DNA of 64,000 nucleotides from Candidatus Tokpelaia sp. (lineage in GTDB: Bacteria; Pseudomonadota; Alphaproteobacteria; Rhizobiales; Rhizobiaceae): the NCBI RefSeq assembly GCF_008636115.1, contig NZ_QLZD01000031.1, positions 157,032-221,031 on the forward strand, given 5' to 3'. The notes beneath the pieces were generated by a model that did not search any database, was not told the origin of the DNA, and worked only from the letters and a program-made list of their open reading frames with translations. Made by a program: the position numbers and the translations under genes. Positions 16,159-26,070 of this stretch are shown here, piece after piece. How positions within the stretch are numbered: the stretch's first letter is position 1; every line of letters starts with the position of its first letter.

Positions 16159-17556
16159 TTACCGGCCAATATCACGCAATTTTTTGCCCGACATTAAATT
16201 GGCTTCAATTTTCTCCAGCGAGATACCCTTGGTTTCCGGCACAAAAAACCATATTAACACAATGCAGATAATATTTAACAGCGCATAAAACCAAAAAGTA
16301 TTGGCCTGCCCCAAAGCCGCAATCAAAGACAGAAAAGAAGCGGTTAAAATCATATTCATGATCCAATTCGTGGCGGTAGAAACGGTCACGCCGAAATCAC
16401 GCCCCTGCAAAGGCTGGATTTCCGAACACAAAACCCAGGCCAGCGGGCCGGCGCTCATGGCAAAACCAATAATAAACAGAGCCAGCATAACCAGAGAAAG
16501 ATAGTGCATGAAACTGAGCGTGTCACTTGCCACCACTTTGTTCATAAGCACCGCCAGAACCGCCATGGAAAACGCCATAATGGCATAGCCTAAAAACAAA
16601 ATCGGCCGCCGCCCCCATTTATCCACCACACTAATGGCGATAAAGGTTGCCAGCACATTGATAAGCCCAACCAGAACCGATCCCCACATTTGCTCTTCCA
16701 CACTGCTGAACCCCGCCATTTTGATAATCTCAGGAGCGAAATAGAGAATAATATTGATACCGGTTACCTGCTGCATAATTTGCAATAACATGCCAAGTCC
16801 GACAGAGCGGCGGAAATTGCCGTTGCTTTTAAATAAAGACCAGCCCTTTTGCGTGATTTTCAGCCCTTCCTGAATTTCACCAAATTCTCCCTGCACCTCA
16901 TCTTCTGAAGGGCGGATTTTCCGCAAAACCGCCAGCGCCTCGCTGTTGCGCCCTTTGGAAGCCAGCCAGCGCGGGCTGCGCGGCACAAAAATAACACCAA
17001 AAAACAGGATTATAGCAGGAAAAACGACAACACCCAGCATCCACCGCCAGGCTTCCCAATAGCTGAAATATGTGTCGGAAAGATAGGCCAGCAGCAGCCC
17101 GGTTGTGATAAGAAGCTGGTAAAAGGAAATCATGCTGCCGCGGATTTTCTCCGGCGCAATTTCAGCCAGGTAAAGCGGCGTGGCATAAGAGGCTATGCCT
17201 ACAGCCAGGCCAATAAAAGCGCGGGCAAAAATCAACACGCTAATATTGGGGGCAAAAGCGCTGATGAGCGAACCGGTGACAAAAATAACCGCAGCCAGCA
17301 GCAGGCTGTATTTTCTGCCGAGACGAAAGGAAATCCACCCCGCCAGCACAGCGCCGATAGCCGCGCCAACCGTAAGAGAGGCAACCAGCCAGCCTTGCAG
17401 GCCGACCTGCCCCTCAAGGCCGAATTCCTTGACAACAAACTGCTTGGCGCCGGAGATAACGCCTGTATCCAGGCCAAACATAAGCCCGGCAATGGCTGCC
17501 AGCAGACAAACAATAATCACTGTTTTATTGGCAGAGCTGCGCTCTTCACTTCCCAT
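16159..17556 (-). CDS. Sugar:proton symporter, MFS sugar porter family
   Basis: Inner-membrane hexose or pentose uptake carrier of the GalP/XylE/AraE group, 465 residues with twelve predicted helices. Signatures: GLMFGLDTGVISGA in helix 1, GRK and RAFIGLAVGIASYATPLYLAEIAPEKIRG, PRSPRWL before the central loop, QQVTGINIILYFAPEI in helix 7, DKWGRRP, and the closing VPETKGISLEKIE. The ATG at 17556 follows AGGATAAGGGC; the longer frame to 17610 is not family-like. Glucose or galactose is the likely substrate, given the nearby secreted mutarotase and glk; this is inference. It is divergent from dapB. Confidence 0.9.
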   Translation of the reverse strand: MGSEERSSANKTVIIVCLLAAIAGLMFGLDTGVISGAKQFVVKEFGLEGQVGLQGWLVASLTVGAAIGAVLAGWISFRLGRKYSLLLAAVIFVTGSLISAFAPNISVLIFARAFIGLAVGIASYATPLYLAEIAPEKIRGSMISFYQLLITTGLLLAYLSDTYFSYWEAWRWMLGVVVFPAIILFFGVIFVPRSPRWLASKGRNSEALAVLRKIRPSEDEVQGEFGEIQEGLKITQKGWSLFKSNGNFRRSVGLGMLLQIMQQVTGINIILYFAPEIIKMAGFSSVEEQMWGSVLVGLINVLATFIAISVVDKWGRRPILFLGYAIMAFSMAVLAVLMNKVVASDTLSFMHYLSLVMLALFIIGFAMSAGPLAWVLCSEIQPLQGRDFGVTVSTATNWIMNMILTASFLSLIAALGQANTFWFYALLNIICIVLIWFFVPETKGISLEKIEANLMSGKKLRDIGR

Positions 17557-17823
17557 AGCCCTTATCCTTGTTCCTTGGAATATACCGAATCCATAAAAAA
17601 CCGATTGCAATCATTGACAGCAGTTTATAAAAAATACACTATGATAAAATGCTTGATTGTTAGTTTTGCACAATATCTTTATCTGTGATCTGCAAGGTAG
17701 GGCGTTTATCTTCTGCCGCAATTTTGCGCCGCGGCTTTTGGGCAGTGTTGCCGGTCAAAATATGACAAGAGCGGGGGCAAAACAGCAATTTTTTTGAATA
17801 ATGGGCAATTCCGGGGAAATTCC

Positions 17824-18627
17824 ATGTATATAGCTTTGGCCGGCGCCGGCGGGCGCATGGGGCGCGAGCTTATCCGCGCTGTCAGCGAACATAAAAATAC
17901 TATTCTTGCCGGGGCGCAAGCCCGGCAGGGTTCTGCCGCTATTGGTCGTGACGCCGGCGAATTTGCCGGTATCGGCGCTGTCGGCGTAATAATTACGGCT
18001 GCGGCCGGGCAGGCTTTTGCCAAAGCCCAGGCCATAGTGGATTTCACCGCCCCTGAGGCCTCGCTTATCTGCGCCGATTATGCCGCTCAGCACGGCCTTA
18101 TCCATATTATCGGCACAACCGGCTTTTCACCGGAGCAGGAAAAGCATATTCGCCGCTGCGCGGAAAAAACAGTTATTGTCAAATCCGGCAATATGAGCTT
18201 AGGCGTTAATCTGCTGGCAGCCCTGGTGCAAAAAGCGGCCAAAGCACTCAGCACTGATTTTGACATTGAAATTCTGGAAATGCACCACCGTGACAAGCGG
18301 GACGCACCTTCCGGCACAGCACTGCTTTTGGCACAGGCTGCGGCAAAAGGCCGCGCTACGGATTTGCAAAAACATAGTATTCACAGTCGTAACGGTTTTA
18401 CGGGTGCCCGGCCGGCCGGGGCGATCGGCTTTGCCGCCTTGCGCGGCGGCACTATTGTCGGCGAGCATTCGGTTATTTTTGCCGGCCCGGGCGAGCATCT
18501 CACTTTATCGCACACGGCCGAGCGGCGCGATATTTTTGCTGCCGGCGCTATCGCCGCCGCTTTATGGGCAAAAAACAAGCCGCACGGGCTTTATTCCATG
18601 CGCGATGTTTTGGAACTGGCAGAATAA
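17824..18627 (+). CDS. dapB: 4-hydroxy-tetrahydrodipicolinate reductase
   Basis: NAD(P)H-dependent step of lysine and meso-DAP synthesis, cytosolic. The 267-residue protein begins MYIALAGAGGRMGREL (dinucleotide-binding glycine motif), has GTTGF, SGNMSLGVNLL and the catalytic HHRDKRDAPSGTA (His and Lys), and ends with the tetramerisation region. Start ATG at 17824 follows GGGGAA; the ten-residue upstream extension is not family-like. gpmA follows after 33 bp, a pairing also seen in Brucella and Bartonella relatives, so the two are probably one operon. Confidence 0.95.
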   Translation: MYIALAGAGGRMGRELIRAVSEHKNTILAGAQARQGSAAIGRDAGEFAGIGAVGVIITAAAGQAFAKAQAIVDFTAPEASLICADYAAQHGLIHIIGTTGFSPEQEKHIRRCAEKTVIVKSGNMSLGVNLLAALVQKAAKALSTDFDIEILEMHHRDKRDAPSGTALLLAQAAAKGRATDLQKHSIHSRNGFTGARPAGAIGFAALRGGTIVGEHSVIFAGPGEHLTLSHTAERRDIFAAGAIAAALWAKNKPHGLYSMRDVLELAE

Positions 18628-18660
18628 AAGTCGCCGAATAATATAAAAGAGGAGAATATT

Positions 18661-19275
18661 ATGGCACGCATTTTGGTTTTGGTTCGCCACGGGCAAAGCG
18701 AGTGGAATTTGAAAAATCTGTTTACCGGCTGGCGTGATCCCGGCCTGTCAAAGCAGGGGCATGAAGAAGCCATAGCTGCCGGCAAAAAGCTGCGCGCGGC
18801 CGGGCTGAAATTTGACATTGCCTTTACCTCTGCCCTGCAACGGGCGCAAGCCACTTGCAGCCATATTTTGCATGAAATGGGGCAGGACAGACTGGAAACC
18901 GTTAAAAATCAGGCTTTAAATGAGCGTGATTATGGTGATTTATCCGGCCTGAACAAAGATGATGCGCGTAAAAAATGGGGGGAAGAACAGGTGCATATCT
19001 GGCGCCGCTCTTATGATGTGCCGCCGCCTGGAGGCGAAAGCCTGCGTGATACCGGTGCCCGTGTCTGGCCCTATTATATTCATGAAATTTTGCCCCATGT
19101 CCTGCGGGAAGAGACTGTGCTGGTAGCAGCGCACGGCAATTCGCTGCGCGCTTTGATTATGGCGCTGGAAGGCCTGAGCGGAGAAGAAATCGTCAAGCGT
19201 GAACTGGAAACCGGCGTGCCGATGATTTATGAGCTGAAGGCAGATTCTACTATTGCCAAAAAGGCAATTTTATAA
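18661..19275 (+). CDS. gpmA: 2,3-bisphosphoglycerate-dependent phosphoglycerate mutase
   Basis: Glycolytic interconversion of 3- and 2-phosphoglycerate. [24 protein letters not shown] carries the phosphorylated His (about residue 10), [15 protein letters not shown] and [10 protein letters not shown] supply further active-site residues. At 204 residues it is the short form usual in Rhizobiales. AGAGGAG precedes the ATG. A perfect 12-bp hairpin follows the stop and should end the dapB-gpmA transcript. Confidence 0.95.
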   Translation: MARILVLVRHGQSEWNLKNLFTGWRDPGLSKQGHEEAIAAGKKLRAAGLKFDIAFTSALQRAQATCSHILHEMGQDRLETVKNQALNERDYGDLSGLNKDDARKKWGEEQVHIWRRSYDVPPPGGESLRDTGARVWPYYIHEILPHVLREETVLVAAHGNSLRALIMALEGLSGEEIVKRELETGVPMIYELKADSTIAKKAIL

Positions 19276-19293
19276 GGCTTTGGCGCGGCCCGG

Positions 19294-19334
19294 CCGGCAC
19301 TATAATGCGCTGCGCGTTTTGGTTATAGTGCCGG
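19294..19334. terminator. Hairpin downstream of gpmA
   Basis: CCGGCACTATAA (19294-19305) pairs perfectly with TTATAGTGCCGG (19323-19334) across a 17-nt loop. There is no strong T-tract, so it may act as a terminator or as 3'-end stabiliser for dapB-gpmA. Confidence 0.5.
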
Positions 19335-19731
19335 GAGCCGGGCGCGGCGGATTTTTGCTTTGCTTTGCCGACAGGGCTTAAAGGCGCTGCCTGTTGCCGG
19401 CTTATTGCCCGGCGCGGTGAGCTTGTGGCCTTTAACGCCGTGTTGCCCAAACAGGTGGCGTTTTCTGATGGCGCCGGCACTTGGTGCTGTTTTTTTCAGG
19501 CAGGCAGGAAATAAGAAAAGCCCCTCTGCTTTATCTCCAGGGGAGAGGGCAAAGAAGTGAGGGAAAACCGGGCATAGCCGGGTAAGGTCAGGCCGGCAGC
19601 TTTGGCCGGGCGGAAGCCTCGGCGAGATCGGTAGTGCCGCTTGAACTGGTAGCTGTGGCCGGGTAAGCGCCGCGCCGGCGTGCCGCAATTATAAACGGCT
19701 GAGAGGGCACAGACTCTGGTTTTTGTCTGTT
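19335..19731. other. Intergenic region between gpmA and the mutarotase
   Basis: GC-rich, no supported gene; open frames here lack protein character. It becomes AT-rich to the right, where two promoter-like units precede the mutarotase. Confidence 0.4.
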
Positions 19732-19823
19732 TTTGCCGCCTGACCGTCTTTTCTGCATAATTATACTCTAAGCACCGATTGGCGCATTAAGCAGCTTGAC
19801 TGCGTCTTCTGCTAAACTATACT
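19732..19823 (+). promoter_or_regulatory. Two tandem promoter-like units upstream of the mutarotase
   Basis: Unit 1 (19732-19767) has CTGACC and TATACT 16 nt apart; unit 2 (19788-19823) has TTGACT at 19796-19801 and TATACT at 19818-19823, also 16 nt apart. They are 56 bp apart and resemble sigma-70 promoters. Both also resemble the CRISPR-like repeat at 1372-1726 over 36 nt. They point toward the mutarotase start at 19998. Confidence 0.5.
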
Positions 19824-19997
19824 AATAAACCAGTTAAATGCTGAGGCTTTGCGGCGGCGGCCTGACCCGTCTTTCTGATTGACTATGACTAACTCAGAGT
19901 GTTTATTGTTAAAATAATAGCCTGTTATTTACTGCCCGCATTCACCCATAAAACTATTATGAAAACAATATATAGGAAAATTACCGGATATAAACAA

Positions 19998-21146
19998 ATG
20001 AAATTAAAGCATATTTTTCTTGCAGGGCTGGCAGGTTTGACTTTTTGCGCAACAGCAACGGCAGCGAGCTTAACAAGCCAGCCTTATGGCACAACTCAAG
20101 ATGGGAAAGCTGTTACACGTTATATTATGACCAATAGAAATGGGGTTTCTGTTTCTTTTATCAGTTTTGGCGGTGTAATCACAAGTATTGTGACGCCTGA
20201 TGCCAAAGGCCAAAAAGAAAATATTGTTTTAGGCTTTGATGACTTTAAAGGATATGAAATTACAGATACCAAAGAGGGAATCCATTTTGGCGCAATTATT
20301 GGGCGTTTTGCCAATCGTATTGGTAATGGGCAATTTTCGCTGAACGGTAAAACCTATCAACTTGAAAAAAATGACGGCCCTAATTGTTTGCATAGCGGCA
20401 ATCCAGGCTATGACAAGCGCGTGTGGAATGTAAAACCTCTTATAAGCAAAGGTCGAACTGTCAAAGCAGTATTACACATTACAAGTCCAGACGGGGATCA
20501 AGGGTTCCCGGGGCAATTAGATTTAGATGTTACTTATAGTCTCTCTGACAATAACGAATTCAAAATTGAATATAAAGCTACAACAGATCAGCCTACAGTA
20601 GTTAATTTAACCAATCATAGTTACTTTAATCTGGCCGGCGTCAAAAATAGCCCTTACGGCGTGTTAGATCAAAAAATATGGCTCAATGCAGACCATTATT
20701 TAATTACCGATCAAAATTCTCTGCCGACAGGAGAAATTTCTGCTGTCAAAAATACGCCCTTTGATTTTACGCAACCAAAACTTGTTGCTAAACATATTCG
20801 CCAGGCAAACCGGCAATTAGCTTATGGTTATGGTTACGACCAAACCTGGATTCTTAATCAGGGTAACACAAAACTAAAACCTGCTGCGCGGGTGTTTGAT
20901 CCAAAATCCAAACGTGTTTTAGAAATTTCGACTACTGAACCGGCTATTCAGTTCTACACAGCCAATCATTTACAGGGCAATATAATGGGCAGAGATGGCG
21001 CATTATACCGTCAGACAGATGCACTGGCTCTAGAAACACAGCATTTTCCGGATAGTCCAAATAAACCTCAATTTCCTTCCACACGGTTAGATCCGGGTCA
21101 GATATTTGAAAGCGTTACAATTCTTAAATTCGGTATCCGGAAATAA
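19998..21146 (+). CDS. galM: Aldose 1-epimerase (mutarotase), secreted
   Basis: Interconverts alpha and beta anomers of glucose or galactose. The 382-residue protein starts with a clear signal peptide ([23 protein letters not shown]), so it acts in the periplasm. Family landmarks are [43 protein letters not shown] (catalytic His) and the C-terminal [13 protein letters not shown] with the catalytic Glu. In-frame ATGs at 19899 and 19959 would precede the signal peptide with a non-typical leader. The gene is visibly more AT-rich than dapB-gpmA, suggesting transfer. With the sugar porter and glk it would speed uptake of freshly released hexoses. Confidence 0.92.
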   Translation: MKLKHIFLAGLAGLTFCATATAASLTSQPYGTTQDGKAVTRYIMTNRNGVSVSFISFGGVITSIVTPDAKGQKENIVLGFDDFKGYEITDTKEGIHFGAIIGRFANRIGNGQFSLNGKTYQLEKNDGPNCLHSGNPGYDKRVWNVKPLISKGRTVKAVLHITSPDGDQGFPGQLDLDVTYSLSDNNEFKIEYKATTDQPTVVNLTNHSYFNLAGVKNSPYGVLDQKIWLNADHYLITDQNSLPTGEISAVKNTPFDFTQPKLVAKHIRQANRQLAYGYGYDQTWILNQGNTKLKPAARVFDPKSKRVLEISTTEPAIQFYTANHLQGNIMGRDGALYRQTDALALETQHFPDSPNKPQFPSTRLDPGQIFESVTILKFGIRK

Positions 21147-21554
21147 GCCTGAAGATACCTTTTGGCGCATCTTTTACCGCTATTGCTCTATATTAAACAA
21201 TAAGCACTCCTTAAAGCATTTAATTCGTTACGGCCTGGCCGCCTTTTCCGACCGGCTATGCTTATATGCGTTTTGTGCCGGGCCAATTCCTTGCTTGCGG
21301 GAAAAATAGCTGAAAAGGCCGCCGGCGGTAAACAAGGCCTCTCGCTTTTTGCAGACTGAACCGACAGTTTTATCGGTAAAATCCGGAATAAAGTGCCAAA
21401 GCGGCGGAATAAGGATTGACAGAAACGGCAGGGCAGATTAGATAAATTTCGGATTGCCTGCTTCCTGCTATCTGGAATATATTCAGTTGCAGCCGGTTGA
21501 GCGGGCATGCCTTTTCAAAGGGAGTGGCTTCGATATAACGGGGCCTGTCCTCAG
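21147..21554. other. Intergenic region between the mutarotase and tRNA-Leu
   Basis: About 400 bp with no supported gene. The left part is AT-rich, the right part GC-rich; a short CCGACA/TATCGG hairpin lies near 21360-21376. The tRNA promoter should lie at its right end. Confidence 0.4.
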
Positions 21555-21639
21555 GCGGTCGTGGCGGAATTGGTAGACGCGCAGGTTTCAGGTACCTGTG
21601 CCGCAAGGCGTGGAAGTTCGAGTCTTCTCGACCGCACCA
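21555..21639 (+). tRNA. tRNA-Leu (anticodon CAG)
   Basis: An 85-nt cloverleaf: acceptor arms GCGGTCG and CGACCGC, D-loop AATTGGTAGACGC, anticodon stem CAGGT/ACCTG with loop TTCAGGT (anticodon CAG), a class II variable arm, T-loop TTCGAGT, and an encoded CCA (21637-21639). It reads CUG codons. Confidence 0.95.
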
Positions 21640-21936
21640 ATATTTTAGCAGAATATTGCGATAATTTGATTTTATTATCTTAATGGAGTTCTTAATCTTG
21701 CCTTTAATCAGCAAAATACGCTTCTGCTATTGCTGATTGGGCTTGGCTGCCGGTGTATTTATCGCAGCTATACACCTCCTCTGTCTGCCCTCCTTTATTG
21801 CTGACAGTCGTGCGATCTCACACAGTTTCGCCGTTTTATCAGGCCGACAGTAAATGGCCGGCAAGGTAAAAGGCTCCAAAGGATTTTATTCTGCCGATTA
21901 TCGGCCGACTCCAAATGAAAATTGCTTTGAGACGGA

Positions 21937-23343
21937 TTATAAAAAGCTTTCTTTAGAAGATTCCCAGCTTTTTATCCCCTGCCAGTTTGGCTGGACAATA
22001 AAAACCTGAATGCGCTCAACATTATCATTTAAAAAAACTTCCTTTAACAGGCATTGCACGTAACTTTTCAACTGGGCATTATTGTCAATCGTCACCGGAA
22101 CAGTGCCAAATTTCCAGTCAATAATTTTTAAAATACGCGTGGCAGAATTAAAGGCGACAACATCTATCTGCTTGCGTATTCCGGCCATTTTGCGCGTAAC
22201 CGGCAGGCTGTATTCCACCAGCACAATATCCGAATCCAGCAATTTTCTCATTATACTGTTAATTTCATTGATTTCCTTTTTATTGAAACGCCCCCAACCC
22301 TGTTTTTCCGGCATTTCAAAAATAATCGGCCGGTCAAATTTAAAAATCGGCACACCATGTATAGCAAATATCGGTGATAATTCCTTGCGCAATTTATCAG
22401 CGACTATTTTATGCTTTAATGTCCCCTCTTCATTGGCGCGGCGCGGGTCAGAAAACAGCTCACTATCGGCGCCGGTATCATTTTCTGCCGCCAAAGCATT
22501 TTCCGGTAGCAAAGGTGCCGCGGCCTCTTCACTAAAGCCGTAATCACTCTTCCCGCCCCGGCGCCGGGCCTGGCGGCCTCCCCATTTGTTTTGTCCCTCT
22601 CCCGGCAGAAATTCTGCCGCCGCTGCCAAAACCGGCTTATGAAAATCTTCAGCAAAACCCTCTGCCAAAAAATCGGCCAGTGACCGGGCGGCAGCTTGTT
22701 TCTCACCGGCATTGCGCCCCGGTTTTGCCCCGTCACCGGGGAAAATCGGCGGCGGCGCCACCCGCACGGCCGCCGGCAGCACGGTTGCCGGCGAAGGCGC
22801 TAAACAGCGCGCCAGCTCGACCGCCGACATATGCAAAAAAGCTCTTAACCGACCCGGATCCTGATAAAAGCGGCGGTCATAATATTCCCTGCCGCAGCTT
22901 ATGCGGTGTAAAGGCATAATGCCCGCTTTCACCAGCCGGCCAAAAAGGGCAATGGCCAATTCTTCGCGCAAATGCCGCTTTGCTGCCTGTGTCAGCACTG
23001 AGCTGCGCGCAATCAAATCATTTTCCGCTTTTTTTGCCCATAGGCGCCGGATAATATCACGGAATACTGCTCCTTCCGCCGCTGTGGCGCGCAGGCTGTC
23101 ATCGGCAACAGCCAGCGCCTCCTGATTGATCAGGCGCACAATGTTTTCCAACTGCTTTATCTGCTCCGGCGGAAAACTCTCATCATCTTTTGCTGTCTTC
23201 CTTATATAGCGGCAAAGCTGCTCCCCCTGCCCGTTATAAACAGCCGGCACCGCCGCTTCACACGTAACAGAGAGAGGAAAATCAGCCGCCTTCACCTGTT
23301 GCAGGAAAGCAGCCATTTCCCCCCTTGTTGCTACTAATTGCAT
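21937..23343 (-). CDS. RecB/DUF2800-like PD-(D/E)XK nuclease with an unrecognised N-terminal region
   Basis: The C-terminal about 160 residues of this 468-residue protein carry the full RecB-family nuclease series: His in GTLKHKI (about 311), Asp in KQIDVVAFN (394), DWK in IIDWKFG (409-411) and the QxxxY motif in QLKSY (424-428). The pattern is closest to phage DUF2800 and Cas4-type nucleases. The N-terminal about 190 residues are helical and Arg/Glu-rich, and a Pro/Gly/Ala-rich linker joins the two. I recognise no family for the N-terminus. AGGAAAGGG precedes the ATG. It lies beside tRNA-Leu, a common integration site, with no helicase partner next to it. A role in phage DNA processing or defence is inference only. 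Confidence 0.7.
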   Translation of the reverse strand: MQLVATRGEMAAFLQQVKAADFPLSVTCEAAVPAVYNGQGEQLCRYIRKTAKDDESFPPEQIKQLENIVRLINQEALAVADDSLRATAAEGAVFRDIIRRLWAKKAENDLIARSSVLTQAAKRHLREELAIALFGRLVKAGIMPLHRISCGREYYDRRFYQDPGRLRAFLHMSAVELARCLAPSPATVLPAAVRVAPPPIFPGDGAKPGRNAGEKQAAARSLADFLAEGFAEDFHKPVLAAAAEFLPGEGQNKWGGRQARRRGGKSDYGFSEEAAAPLLPENALAAENDTGADSELFSDPRRANEEGTLKHKIVADKLRKELSPIFAIHGVPIFKFDRPIIFEMPEKQGWGRFNKKEINEINSIMRKLLDSDIVLVEYSLPVTRKMAGIRKQIDVVAFNSATRILKIIDWKFGTVPVTIDNNAQLKSYVQCLLKEVFLNDNVERIQVFIVQPNWQGIKSWESSKESFL

Positions 23344-23425
23344 TTTTGCCCTTTCCTGCGCTTGCCCGGCAGCAAAGCCGGCGGGCTGCCCCGGCCCAAA
23401 CCTTCCGCATATTATAAATTATATA

Positions 23426-25375
23426 TCAGGGCGCAGCAGAAATAGAAGCCGCATAGCCTGCTTTGACCAAAGCTTTTTCTTTCTCTTTATCCACCCACCA
23501 GGAAAAAATATCCACGCCCGCATGGCGCGGCTGGGTTGCCGGCCGGCCGAATTTATCCCAATAAGCAAGGTAAAGATAAGGGCTGCGCCAATTCGGCACA
23601 GAGTAATAATTCCACAGCAAAACCAGATCTATCGCCCGCGCCGCGGCGACAATAGCGGTGCGGTCAGGCGCCGCCAGCAGCTTTGCTATCAGCCAGTCAA
23701 TAGCCGGGTTTTTTATGCCGGCATAATTGCGGCTGCCCGGCCGGCCGGCGCTTGATGAGCCGAAATAATCTTCCTGCTCATTGCCGGGGGAAGAGCTTTG
23801 CCCTGTAGCAGCCATAATCATATCAAAATCAAAATTATTAACGCGATTGGCATATTGCGAGGCGTCTACTATGCGTATAGCCGCCTCAATCCCCAATTTG
23901 CACAAATTGGCGCGATAAAAAGCCGCCGGGCGCTCCATAGCAGCACTGTCTAATAAAATCTCCAAAGTGAAGGGCCGGCCGCTTTTGTCCGCCAGCCTAT
24001 TATCGCGCAGCTCCCAGCCTGCCTGCCGCAACAGGCGCATAGCCGCACTTAAATTTTTGCGCCCGCTGCCCGGCGCGCTGTAATCCGGCGGCACAAATTC
24101 TGCCGAGAAAAGCTGCGGCGGCACAAAGGCGGGAAAAAGGCGGCGCGCTTCCTCCAGCAGGCGCCGCTCCGGCTCCTGCGGCACGCCGTCTTGCGCCACT
24201 ATCTGCCGGCCGTAATAGCTGTTTGTGCGTTGATATTTGTTAAAAAACAACATTTTATTGATAGAAGCAAAATCCAGCGCCAGGCTTAAAGCCTCCCGCA
24301 CCCGTTTATCGGCAAATTTTGCCCGCCGGGTGTTAAAATAATAAGCCTGATAAATACCGCCATAGGCGGGAAAAGCCGCCTTTTTCACCGCGCCCTGGCG
24401 CACAGCGGCAAAATTATAGCCATTCTCCCAGCGGGCAATGCTGTTTTCCAGCCGATAATCGGAAAGGCCGCCTTTTTTAAAAGCCTCCCACTCGGCATTA
24501 CTATCCAGCATATAGCTGTATTTTATGCTGTCATAATTATTGCGGCCGATATTTTGCGGCAAAACCGCAGCCCAGGCCGTGGGCACACGCTGCCAGAGAA
24601 TATATTTGCCCACCTCAAAGGCAGCAATTTTATAGGGGCCGGAGCCAAGCGGAATTTCCAGCCCCGGTTTGGTTATATCGCGCTTTTTGCCGTCTTTCCC
24701 CACCCCTTCCCACCAATGGCGCGGCAGCACCGCCAAATCGCCCATAATTTTGGGCAATTCCCGATTACCCGACATTTTAAAGGTGAATTTTACCGCATCA
24801 GCGGCTGTTTTCTCAGCTTTTTCCACCTGGGCATAATAAGAGGAATAATAAGGCGAAATACGCCGTAAAATATTAAACGACCATACGACATCATCGGCGC
24901 TTATCGGCACGCCGTCATGCCAGCGCGCCTTTGGGTCAAGCCGGAATTTCACCCAGGAATTATCGGGCGGATATTGCAGCGCCGCCGCGATAGCAGGGTA
25001 AGAAACACCGTCTTCTTCCAGCGACTGATCCATCAAAGTTTCATAAAGAAGACCGCCGCCAAAAGGCGCCAGCCCCGCCGGAACCTGCCCGGCAATAATA
25101 TAAGGGTTAAGACTGTTGAAACTGCCGACAATAACGCGATTCAGGCTGCCGCCTTTCGGCGCCTGCGGGTTGACATAAGCATAATGCGGAAAAGAGCCTG
25201 TGTATTTTGAAGGCTCAGTCAGGCTGCTTATGGTTTGCCAGGCGGGTCCCCCCTGCGGCGGCGCCTGACCTGCCGCTGCCCCGCCGGCAGCGGCGATAGC
25301 GGCAGGCAGGCAGGCCAATAAGGCCAAATATTTGAACACCCGCTCGATTGCGGCTGTGTTTGTCGTCTCATTCAT
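23426..25375 (-). CDS. Extracellular solute-binding protein, family 5 (YejA-like)
   Basis: Periplasmic binding component of an oligopeptide ABC importer. The 649-residue protein has an N-terminal signal region (about residues 12-36) and SBP_bac_5 landmarks: NPQAPKGGSLN, PYIIAGQ, FRLDPKARWHDGVPISADDVVWSF and FNTRRAKFADKRVREALSLALDF. Length and the APKGG opening favour the YejA group, known for microcin C and peptide uptake. In other genomes yejA is followed by two permeases and an ATPase; none is present here, so it is either an orphan or uses permeases encoded elsewhere. cycM lies 41 bp upstream on the same strand. Confidence 0.88.
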   Translation of the reverse strand: MNETTNTAAIERVFKYLALLACLPAAIAAAGGAAAGQAPPQGGPAWQTISSLTEPSKYTGSFPHYAYVNPQAPKGGSLNRVIVGSFNSLNPYIIAGQVPAGLAPFGGGLLYETLMDQSLEEDGVSYPAIAAALQYPPDNSWVKFRLDPKARWHDGVPISADDVVWSFNILRRISPYYSSYYAQVEKAEKTAADAVKFTFKMSGNRELPKIMGDLAVLPRHWWEGVGKDGKKRDITKPGLEIPLGSGPYKIAAFEVGKYILWQRVPTAWAAVLPQNIGRNNYDSIKYSYMLDSNAEWEAFKKGGLSDYRLENSIARWENGYNFAAVRQGAVKKAAFPAYGGIYQAYYFNTRRAKFADKRVREALSLALDFASINKMLFFNKYQRTNSYYGRQIVAQDGVPQEPERRLLEEARRLFPAFVPPQLFSAEFVPPDYSAPGSGRKNLSAAMRLLRQAGWELRDNRLADKSGRPFTLEILLDSAAMERPAAFYRANLCKLGIEAAIRIVDASQYANRVNNFDFDMIMAATGQSSSPGNEQEDYFGSSSAGRPGSRNYAGIKNPAIDWLIAKLLAAPDRTAIVAAARAIDLVLLWNYYSVPNWRSPYLYLAYWDKFGRPATQPRHAGVDIFSWWVDKEKEKALVKAGYAASISAAP

Positions 25376-25416
25376 TTCATCTCTTTTCCGCGCACCGCCG
25401 GCATAGTGATTGCCCC

Positions 25417-26070
25417 CTATTTAAGGCTCTGCAAATAGAGCAGCAAATCGGCGCGCTCCTGTAAATCCTTCACCCCCGGATAAAACATAATTGTCCCCGG
25501 CACGGTTTTGGCCGGCGCATATAAAAACCTGTCCAGCGCCGCCAAATCCCAGTTTTTTTGTTTTTGGGCAAAATTCTTCAAAGCAGTGGAATAGGAAAAG
25601 CCGGGCGCGCTCGCCACCGGCCGGCCGTTAATGCCCCATAAAGCCGGGCCAAGGCGATTACCGCCGCCGGCATTGGCCGTGTGGCAAGCGGCACAGCGGG
25701 CAAAAATGCGGCGGCCGCGCCTTTTGTCGGCCGCGGCAAAAAACGGCTGCACGGCATCACCCTCTTTTATGCCGCCGGCTTGAGCCGCCGCAAGCGCGGT
25801 CGGATTAACCGCCGCGGCCGGTTCAGCCCCCGGGGTCGGCATCAAAGCGGCCATTTGGCTTTGCCCTGCCGGCGCTTGTGTCTCTGCTGCTATTTGCCGT
25901 TGTGCCGCTTGCGCCTGCGCCCATTGCGGCGCAATATTATAGGCAGGCACTGACGGCACCGGGGCATAAAACAGCAAAGCCTCAATAACATAAAGGCAAA
26001 AGGCAAAAGCGGCAAAAACACACAGGCTAAGGCAAAAACGACCTAGAAAAGACAAGCGAATTGGCGGCAT
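25417..26070 (-). CDS. cycM: Membrane-anchored c-type cytochrome (CycM-like)
   Basis: Electron carrier between respiratory complexes, anchored in the inner membrane and facing the periplasm. Of 217 residues, about 10-34 form the membrane anchor, then an Ala/Pro-rich spacer, then a class I cytochrome c domain with the heme site CAACH (126-130) and the Met ligand in GTIMFYPGV. Divergent placement from kdsB is conserved in Rhizobiales, which supports the name. The region where pheA would follow kdsB is occupied by another transporter. Confidence 0.85.
   Translation of the reverse strand: MPPIRLSFLGRFCLSLCVFAAFAFCLYVIEALLFYAPVPSVPAYNIAPQWAQAQAAQRQIAAETQAPAGQSQMAALMPTPGAEPAAAVNPTALAAAQAGGIKEGDAVQPFFAAADKRRGRRIFARCAACHTANAGGGNRLGPALWGINGRPVASAPGFSYSTALKNFAQKQKNWDLAALDRFLYAPAKTVPGTIMFYPGVKDLQERADLLLYLQSLK

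Noticed and set aside
19323..19688. 121-residue open frame on the minus strand
   Set aside because: Low-complexity Pro/Ala/Arg composition typical of non-coding GC-rich DNA; crosses the gpmA hairpin.
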